Shown: in pieces, positions 59,101 through 64,000 of the stretch
Layout of the letters: each line of letters begins with the position of its first letter
How positions within the stretch are numbered: the first letter of the stretch is position 1
Assembly: GCA_902728285.1 (NCBI GenBank)
Contig: CACVBU010000751.1
Coordinates: 186,001-250,000, forward strand
Length of the DNA stretch: 64,000 nucleotides
Source: Clytia hemisphaerica
Lineage: Eukaryota; Cnidaria; Hydrozoa; Leptothecata; Clytiidae
Direction: 5' to 3'
Notes under the pieces: generated by a model
Seen by the model: the letters and a program-made list of their open reading frames with translations, nothing else
What the model was told of the DNA's origin: nothing
The model's database searches: none
Translations under genes and position numbers: made by a program

Positions 59101-62054
59101 AAATACCATCGTTTCTCGTGGATCTTTTGTTTGTCTATTTCTTGAATGAAATTGTTCCTTTCCTTACGATCTAACCACACCACTGACGCGTCCATGTTTT
59201 CGTTCACTTTGAGATTGTGCACCAGTGTTTCCATAGAAACGTTCTTAGACATGTCGTTCGAAAAAGCAGCCAAACAATGGCCTTTACCTTCTAACATTTT
59301 CCACAACTCTGTGACATGGAAATTGGAAATCTTATTGGTGTTAGATATCAAATTGAGGAGGACAACGAGGCGGTCAGTGTTTATTCGGGTGTGTATGCGA
59401 GTCCTCATTTTGTACACCTCTTGATGGATGAAACCAAAACTGGAGAAAAACAAATGGTACGCATTATCCTCGAAAGGAGCAATAATCTCACGTTCGGTAT
59501 ACGCGAAAAACGGGATACCTTCCACCGATATAATACCGGCTGCTAATTTCGTCATGCCGTCCGGCATGTAAGAAATGACGGCTAAGATATTTGAAGAGTA
59601 CGACTTTCTGCTGCAACTGCAATACCAGGACGAATCATTTTTCATCAGCATTCCACGACCCGGTTTATATTTTTGTCCCAGGAGAAATTCCGTCAGCGTT
59701 GAAGTCATAAGTTCGTTACTTTGGCGTACGTCATACGCCGCGAAACCGATTGACGTTCCATTAACGTAAGGTTTCAGTTTTAGCTGACGACCAATGAAAT
59801 AACGTAGCTTGACGTAGAGACGTATCCCTTTCTCGTCTTGTTTACCAGCTTCGTCGTTTGTTATGGAGAATAAACCGATGACGTAATATTCACCGTCAAT
59901 TGACGTCATGTTGGCAACAGGTAAGGTAATATTTTTTATGTCGTCAGTACATAGTCCATACTTTGGTTTAAGGAGGGCCGCGGCAATTATAATGAAGTGA
60001 AAAATGTTCATACTAAGAAAGCCCTTGAAGAATATTTTGGTAGCATTACCAAACCAGGAAAACCAACTTTGAGGAAGCATAAAATTTTCTTCAACAGTGT
60101 CTCATTTATTTAACACTTGGAAATATTTTTCTCTGTTTGTTTGCGATTCGCAGCCTTTTTCTATTTCCATTTCAAGATGAAGCAAATAAAAAATTGAAAT
60201 CATCTGAGCAAACATAGTTTGAAGGAAAACATAAAAAAGAAACTCCGTCTTCAGAAAACAAAACCCAGCCTTTCGATTTGAAAAATCGCCAATACGACAA
60301 ACACAGATGGTTTTCCCAGGTCCAATTACATAAAATTTTCACAGCTCCTATGGCAGCATTTCTTTGTGAAAACTTGAGTAGTTTACAGACCATCAAAAAA
60401 TGATGAACTTTCAACAACAAAACCTTTCCTGGGATAAATTTCTAAGGTTCGTTAAGTCATTTTATAAAAGTATATGGAGGTGTTTCGTTTGATGATTATT
60501 ATTAAAGAGTAGTTTAGAGTCTCCATAGTAGCTATTGCTAGTATTAACTTTCCACATCAGATCACCGACCAGCCCTTCCTCGCATTATGGTGTTAAAAAC
60601 TGGTTTATAGAGTAAAAGAAAATTTAATTTCCATCATTTGGTAGTCTCTTTATTACTTAGATTTACGACCAGGTTACGAATTCGAAAACTGTTCGATACG
60701 AAAATTGAAAGTGTTCATGAAGATGACTTTGGTTTTACATCACATTTCCATGGTACAGGTCGTCCATTTACGTAATACTTCCAAAAAGACACGAAAAATT
60801 GAGTTTGAATTGTAAGAGTAAACAGTTCACGATCAATTTCATTAAGTTTAATCAAAACTTGCAAGCTGATCAAAAGTGTACATATCTAATATTGACATGT
60901 AAAACCTCACTTCTATTTCCATGTTTTTTTTCTTCTAAAATCAGGATTAGTTAAAATGAGGATTTTCTTCAAATGAAGATTTGAAAACTAGAAAATGAAA
61001 AATTCATTTTGGTTTACTGTATCTTTCCCCCGTTATTTTGTTCTCTATTTCACTTTTGTCGAAAAATTTCCCTTAAGTAAGATCTACCTTGAATTCTGAC
61101 TATTGTCTTACCACTTGACTCTTTCAATAAGCTTGGTAAAAAAGGCAAATAATATTATTCTCCTTATATCACTAATTTCAAAACTTCTGTGAACGGAATA
61201 AACGCAAAATTAAATGGAGGCAATAAATATTTACCTTGTGGTTAGCGTGGCCAAGTCCATGGTAGCTGTGGCCAGGTTAGGTAGTTCACGAGAATAAAGT
61301 TGTTCGTACACTTCATCTCGACTCTGGTCAAAGAAGAAAGATAGTTTTAATACCACTTAGAAGAAAGGAAATCCAAATTTTGCTGTGTACCCTTATATAC
61401 CATACAAATATGGTAGGTATAAAAAGAAAGCAGTGAAATTCATTCCAAATGAAAAAAAAACAATGCAGGAGATTTGCTACTTCACGATGAGTATGATATT
61501 TTGAACAGTTTTCTTACCTTTGTATTTTCAAACGCTAGCAAGAAGGTTCTGCCTGACGTCAAAAAGATTTCCAATGCATTGTCCTAAAGTAGAAGTGAAA
61601 AAAGAGGACTGATAAGACAGAATATAGTTGATGAATATTCCTCAAACGAGCATCAAACGAGGCCAAAAGTTCAAAATCAAAACAAAAGCAAATTTGAACA
61701 GTTACCTGCAAAGAATATCTTCGTTTGAGGATCTCGTGAATCTCTTCATACCTCCACGAAATCGAAATGACATCTTTGTCTCCGAAAAACGCCTGCGAAA
61801 AGAAACAAACGAACAGGTATCTAGCCTCATGTTAAAACTCAACATTCCACATTAGAGCACTTAAAATAATCATTTGAGGTGTTTGAAATTTTCCAGAGAA
61901 TTCCTTTCTTATCAAATATTATGGTTTTGATTGTATGCACTTAAATATGATAAAGAAAAGGAGGAGAGAAAAACAAGAACAAACCTGAGTGACGTTGTTA
62001 TCAGCAAGTATCTCGTCACCAACAAAATACATGTGCGTTTCACCTATCAAAGAA

Positions 62055-62148
<94 letters not shown>

Positions 62149-62283
62149 GATTGATGTAAATCATGGCTTCTAAGCTATCTTTTATAACTGAAAGACACAA
62201 TAAGAGGCTTTGACCGCTTACCGATGAGAACTTCTCCCGAATTCTTGGTCGCAGGTGTCACGCGTTTACAGTGATACAAAAAT
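44144..62283 (-). CDS. LYST-like: LYST-family PH-BEACH-WD40 protein, C-terminal 783 residues (18 exons, 5' part off the right edge)
   Basis: In-frame exons: 62283-62222, 62043-61985, 61792-61706, 61583-61518, 61323-61235, 57760-57602, 57387-57321, 57038-56885, 55890-55750, 55291-55188, 54963-54850, 54352-54106, 47519-47110, 46490-46351, 45932-45835, 45245-45092, 44632-44564, 44276-44144. Phases agree at every junction. Visible residues 1-121 form the PH-like domain ([25 protein letters not shown]); 122-450 the BEACH domain ([71 protein letters not shown]); 451-783 WD40 blades ([54 protein letters not shown]). LYST proteins regulate lysosome-related organelle size and membrane fission/fusion. 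LYST is favoured over WDFY/NBEA relatives from the RRYSLQDNALEIF and [11 protein letters not shown] motifs. Introns at 54105-47520 and 61234-57761 contain other genes. Confidence 0.9.
45420..45505 (-). mobile_element. tRNA-derived SINE in a LYST intron
   Basis: Minus strand has an RNA polymerase III A box (TAGCTTAGTGGTCGAG, 45501-45486) and a B box (GGGTTCATACC, 45459-45449) at normal tRNA spacing. No tRNA can be folded cleanly around them, so a tRNA-derived SINE head is the better reading. The SINE body probably continues to about 45,360. Confidence 0.6.
46671..46965. mobile_element. G-tract element 3 with 6-bp GTTGAA target duplication (295 bp)
   Basis: Starts TACCCGGGAGGGGGTACTTA and ends AGTAGCCCCCCCGGG; GTTGAA on both sides (46665-46670, 46966-46971). 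The interior repeats a CCGCTAAGGGTCGG word three to four times. Lies in a LYST intron. Interior words differ from G-tract elements 1 and 2. Confidence 0.65.
47691..47838 (+). repeat. Perfect 74-bp tandem duplication
   Basis: Two identical 74-base copies (47691-47764, 47765-47838), each starting TTAACAAAGTCCATTTCTAC. Located in the LYST intron just after exon 47519-47110. Recent, as no differences have accumulated; non-coding. Confidence 0.93.
47839..48687. other. Upstream region of the CUB gene inside a LYST intron
   Basis: Should contain the promoter and signal-peptide exon of the CUB gene, but I could not identify either. The frame at 48404-48637 has no recognisable motif. Confidence 0.35.
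48688..50779 (+). CDS. CUB-domain single-pass membrane protein with PPPY tail (nested in LYST intron; model incomplete)
   Basis: Exon-like blocks: 48688-48897 ([23 protein letters not shown]), 48971-49153 ([16 protein letters not shown]..), 49350-49558 ([20 protein letters not shown] then [10 protein letters not shown], a classic CUB start), 49831-50017 ([25 protein letters not shown], the CUB second half), 50256 to about 50467 (TM helix [18 protein letters not shown], then RMCRRRQQQ) and the last exon ending at 50779 ([17 protein letters not shown]). PPPY is a WW-domain-binding motif typical of NEDD4-family ligase targets. AATAAA lies at 50799-50804. The N terminus with signal peptide was not found. 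Phases do not agree at every junction: block 1 joins block 3 in frame, block 2 fits neither neighbour, and blocks 3 and 4 need an extra micro-exon. Extracellular ligand unknown. Confidence 0.7.
51279..51312 (+). promoter_or_regulatory. Paired CRE palindromes upstream of the coiled-coil/SP-repeat gene
   Basis: Two perfect TGACGTCA sites (51279-51286 and 51305-51312), 26 bp apart start to start, 184-217 bases before the ATG at 51496. The first is followed by AAATAATTT, exactly as in the pair at 62509-62534. TGACGTCA is the CREB/ATF consensus. Confidence 0.6.
51496..53730 (+). CDS. Coiled-coil protein with SP decapeptide repeats, unrecognised (3 exons, 619 aa)
   Basis: Exons 51496-51740, 51920-52204 and 52401-53730 join in phase 2 at both introns (AG then A, giving Arg each time), with good splice sites. 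Residues about 1-215 are helical/coiled-coil ([31 protein letters not shown]). Residues about 220-300 are a run of ten-residue repeats: [50 protein letters not shown] and variants. An acidic stretch follows ([14 protein letters not shown]), then a long basic, Q/P-rich tail ([20 protein letters not shown]). The SP sites could be proline-directed kinase targets. AATAAA at 53741-53746 and 53778-53783. It lies antisense inside the 6.6-kb LYST intron 54105-47520. No family recognised; cytoskeletal or spindle role would be a guess. Confidence 0.85.
53741..53746 (+). terminator. Poly(A) signal of the coiled-coil/SP-repeat gene
   Basis: AATAAA eleven bases after the stop codon; a second copy at 53778-53783. 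The very short distance implies a 3'UTR of well under 100 bases. Confidence 0.55.
55891..55956 (-). other. Alternative in-frame 3' splice extension of the LYST BEACH exon
   Basis: The exon beginning at 55890 uses a strong pyrimidine-rich acceptor (TTTTCTTCTCAG). An upstream AG at 55958-55957 would extend it by 66 bases, open and in the same phase, adding about 22 residues ([13 protein letters not shown] and on) before [11 protein letters not shown]. The short form matches the normal BEACH domain, so the extension is optional at best. Confidence 0.25.
58089..60011 (-). CDS. Class C GPCR-like protein truncated after TM3 (single exon, 640-663 aa)
   Basis: One uninterrupted frame. The upstream Met at 60080 gives 663 residues; the Met at 60011 places a good signal peptide at the very start ([14 protein letters not shown]) and is preferred. 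An extracellular ligand-binding region ([26 protein letters not shown]) with many N-glycosylation sites follows, then the Cys-rich linker of class C receptors ([21 protein letters not shown]), TM1 ([20 protein letters not shown]), TM2 ([20 protein letters not shown]) and TM3 ([18 protein letters not shown]) with the conserved TM3 cysteine. The frame then stops (58089-58091) after SVPHL; TM4-TM7 are missing and no downstream exon is evident. In the 3.5-kb LYST intron 61234-57761, same strand. Either a degenerate receptor, a receptor-like protein with three TMs, or an incomplete gene. Confidence 0.78.
   Translation of the reverse strand: MNIFHFIIIAAALLKPKYGLCTDDIKNITLPVANMTSIDGEYYVIGLFSITNDEAGKQDEKGIRLYVKLRYFIGRQLKLKPYVNGTSIGFAAYDVRQSNELMTSTLTEFLLGQKYKPGRGMLMKNDSSWYCSCSRKSYSSNILAVISYMPDGMTKLAAGIISVEGIPFFAYTEREIIAPFEDNAYHLFFSSFGFIHQEVYKMRTRIHTRINTDRLVVLLNLISNTNKISNFHVTELWKMLEGKGHCLAAFSNDMSKNVSMETLVHNLKVNENMDASVVWLDRKERNNFIQEIDKQKIHEKRWYLYSDQEFVTSTTFNVSSSTVKKLHIAFVPVYTYQILNTRFRYKAMAKELTPKIYSDILVDPWISEFLVTHNLTNSSFPFARFDHHGTFEADSLEAILLPLWWSQPFYKLKTYNLDSFRSFLVYMASSRLRRAGALQRRYRGPYQTARSPSIQCAKPFCSPGHEPLFEMYSNEFWNLIKAWRCIPCKVNFYKTSRGNETCKSCPAFFTSNEQRTGCFDPYREHYLSLHNLLGRIVAISVGVGLLTNVFIILMFCVFRNTPVIRSSSILTSLGQLLLHGVIFVTVTFTFLGRPRVGICAAQPMVFGFLMTLLTTLSITKSQQLLSAPSKEIARLSVPHL
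60081..61230. other. LYST intron, no supported gene
   Basis: Should contain the promoter of the class C GPCR-like gene. One 82-codon minus frame (60172-60420) has no recognisable motif. Confidence 0.4.
62055..62148 (+). repeat. (AATC)n microsatellite beside a LYST acceptor
   Basis: About 23.5 perfect AATC units. On the LYST strand it reads GATT repeats and ends roughly ten bases upstream of the acceptor of exon 62043-61985, occupying the polypyrimidine/branch-point zone. Confidence 0.95.
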
Positions 62284-62508
62284 CTGTAAGAAGAGAGTTG
62301 AGTATAAAAAACTTTTCGAACTTATTAATTAAAAACATATCAAAATCCTAGAGTTCTAATATCCTCAGAGAGCCTTTACCGTATCCCTTCAAGCAAGCGG
62401 CATGGCGCTCTTTTAATTTTAGATTTAAGATTTTAGGGCGTTTCTCTCTTTAGAGAGAGACGCTAAAAAAAGAAATACGGCAAGCCTGAACCAAACTGGT
62501 GAAAGAAT

Positions 62509-62534
62509 TGACGTCAATTTGAAAAATGACGTCA
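62509..62534 (+). promoter_or_regulatory. Paired CRE palindromes upstream of the YxLRxLF-repeat gene
   Basis: Two perfect TGACGTCA sites (62509-62516 and 62527-62534), 18 bp apart start to start, 80-105 bases before ATG 62614. TGACGTCAAATAATTT is shared with the pair near 51.3 kb. Suggests CREB/ATF control of both genes (inference). Confidence 0.6.
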
Positions 62535-62613
62535 AATAATTTTCTTATTTGGCTAAAACTTGAATTTTTACAAAAAGAAAATTTATTATAGTCTTGAATT
62601 TTTCGGAATCAAG

Positions 62614-63891
62614 ATGTCGTCCTTAGCGGAATTTGACAGATCTTATGTTAAGCATTTGTTTAGTGAAAAAGCAATTCATGATGAAATCTATAGCATCAGA
62701 TCTTTATTTAAAGAAGACCAGAGCATAGATTATCGACAAACTTACAGCCTTCGAAGACTTTTCAGAGAAGAATGTAAGCTTCAAAAACAAAGAGAAGAGA
62801 AGTTATACTTGGAACGACTTTTTTCCAAGAGAAACATCTCAACTCACCAAACGACGTACAGCCTACGTAAACTCTTCAAAGAAACTGACAGTTCAGTTAC
62901 CAAAGAAAGGGTCGATCGTTTGTACTTAGAAAACTTGTTCCGAGAAACAAGAAATGAAAACTCTCAACTCGTTTACGATCTACGCCCGTTATTCAAAGAA
63001 GAAAAGAACAATACAGATCACGTGACTTATTATCTTCGACCTTTGTTCGATCCACGACCATTATCAGATTTCGGTGACAAATTGGATATTTCGGCATCAA
63101 GTAGCCAGGAAACATTCTTCGACCAGACTGATCCTAATCTGTTGGAAACGAGCTCTGTTGAAGAATTGAATTTGGATTCATACCCATCGGATTGCGAATC
63201 ATTGACAGAAGAAATCGTCACAGAAACTTTCGAAGAGACCTTTGAAAGTCCAACTTCCCATCACAATGAAGAAGAATTTATGGACACACTCATTGCGTTC
63301 ACAAATTCAACAGAAGAAGCAACATCGTTCGTTGAAGAAGATCAAACCTCCATCAACTATTCATCTGAAGATTTGGAAAACCAATTCTACGTTTTTGATG
63401 ATAAACATTCGACCTTCCTTCAAAGCAAAAGTCCTTTCGTTCCTTCTTTGAAAGCTGAAGAAGAGAAACTTGACTTTTACAGAAAATTATGCGGTTGGAC
63501 TCCTTCAGTCTTTCGACCATCCAACATTGCGAAGGACACTTCATCAGAAACTGATTTGGATCAATCCAACCATGAACAAGTGAGAAAAAACATCCGGAAA
63601 AACCGTCCCCTATTCATCTCGTTATCCGAAGAAGACTTGACTTCTTTTGTTGAGATTCAACTGGAAGAAGATGTAGAAGAAGCAGAACAACAACAAAGTC
63701 TCTTTAAACGTGTCAAGTGTTTGGTCACAAAGAATCAAGGTGCAACTTCTGTGCAACAAGAATCACCAGAAGCAACTGAAAATCAAGGAAATGAACGAAC
63801 AGGTTTCCTTCAACGAACCAAAACTTGGATCACCAAGAAACTTCGACCATTCAATTGCTTCTCACGTGGTAACAACAACGTCGCAATATAA
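62614..63891 (+). CDS. Protein with eight YxLRxLF repeats, unrecognised (single exon, 425 aa)
   Basis: Start at 62614 (TCAAGATG, A at -3) chosen over the in-frame Met at 62560, which adds only 18 AT-driven residues. Residues 11-147 hold eight copies of a short motif with tyrosines at 11, 26, 44, 65, 82, 104, 121 and 140: YVKHLF, YSIRSLFKE, YSLRRLFRE, YLERLF, YSLRKLFKE, YLENLFRE, YDLRPLFKE, YYLRPLF. Spacing is 15-22 residues with many charged residues between, suggesting short helices or linear docking motifs. Residues about 155-300 are very acidic and S/T/E-rich; the C terminus is basic (SLFKRVKCLVTK; RTKTWITKKLRPF). No signal peptide or TM. Antisense to, and just upstream of, the first visible LYST exon. 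No known family. Confidence 0.83.
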   Translation: MSSLAEFDRSYVKHLFSEKAIHDEIYSIRSLFKEDQSIDYRQTYSLRRLFREECKLQKQREEKLYLERLFSKRNISTHQTTYSLRKLFKETDSSVTKERVDRLYLENLFRETRNENSQLVYDLRPLFKEEKNNTDHVTYYLRPLFDPRPLSDFGDKLDISASSSQETFFDQTDPNLLETSSVEELNLDSYPSDCESLTEEIVTETFEETFESPTSHHNEEEFMDTLIAFTNSTEEATSFVEEDQTSINYSSEDLENQFYVFDDKHSTFLQSKSPFVPSLKAEEEKLDFYRKLCGWTPSVFRPSNIAKDTSSETDLDQSNHEQVRKNIRKNRPLFISLSEEDLTSFVEIQLEEDVEEAEQQQSLFKRVKCLVTKNQGATSVQQESPEATENQGNERTGFLQRTKTWITKKLRPFNCFSRGNNNVAI

Positions 63892-64000
63892 AATTGATAT
63901 TACAACTAAATTATTTATTAGTATTTATATACTTTGTATATTAGAATATTTTAAAAACTAAATCAAGGAAAAAAAAAGTTTGGTTCAACCTATTATCCAA

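Noticed and set aside
58640..59769. Plus-strand frames of 60-90 codons
   Set aside because: Antisense shadows of the class C GPCR-like frame.
61931..62173. 80-codon frame with repeated SINQ
   Set aside because: It is a translation of the AATC microsatellite and overlaps a LYST exon on the other strand.

Overview
The window is AT-rich animal nuclear DNA. Protein-coding genes are split into short exons with GT..AG introns. The gaps are filled by non-LTR retrotransposons (LINEs) and a dense layer of small inverted-repeat elements, many inserted into one another. The conserved genes are metazoan (ABCC4-type transporter, CDC42 small effector, LYST-type BEACH-WD40 protein, class C GPCR). The repeat content suggests an invertebrate, but I cannot name the phylum from sequence alone. 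There are no bacterial operons and no CRISPR.

Layout: (1) 1-6,720, minus strand: 5' part of an ABCC4/MRP4-like transporter, seven exons; its intron 4 carries a 5'-truncated LINE that itself holds two foldback elements. (2) 6.7-18.9 kb: no recognisable gene; nested transposons including a TTAA-flanked 1.9-kb element inside a TA-flanked MITE, a TTA-flanked MITE, and G-tract elements. (3) 18,958-40,918, minus strand: one small gene, a CDC42 small effector (CDC42SE/SPEC), spread over 22 kb in four coding exons. Its introns hold a LINE with a complete ORF1 (PHD plus CCCH zinc fingers), fragments of two more LINEs, and many MITEs. (4) 41-44.1 kb: intergenic. (5) 44,144-62,283, minus strand: 18 exons encoding the PH-BEACH-WD40 end of a LYST-family protein; the 5' part lies beyond the right edge. 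Its introns host three other genes: a CUB-domain membrane protein (+), a coiled-coil protein with SP decapeptide repeats (+), and a truncated class C GPCR (-). A fourth (+) gene encoding a protein with eight YxLRxLF repeats lies just upstream of the first visible LYST exon.

Most notable: the two unrecognised plus-strand repeat proteins, each with a pair of perfect TGACGTCA (CRE) palindromes shortly upstream; a family of G-tract-ended elements with 6-bp target duplications; TAGTAG-ended foldbacks whose 3-bp target duplications can be proved because they interrupt reverse-transcriptase frames; and LINE-like 3' tails shared with short dispersed repeats (a probable LINE/SINE partnership).
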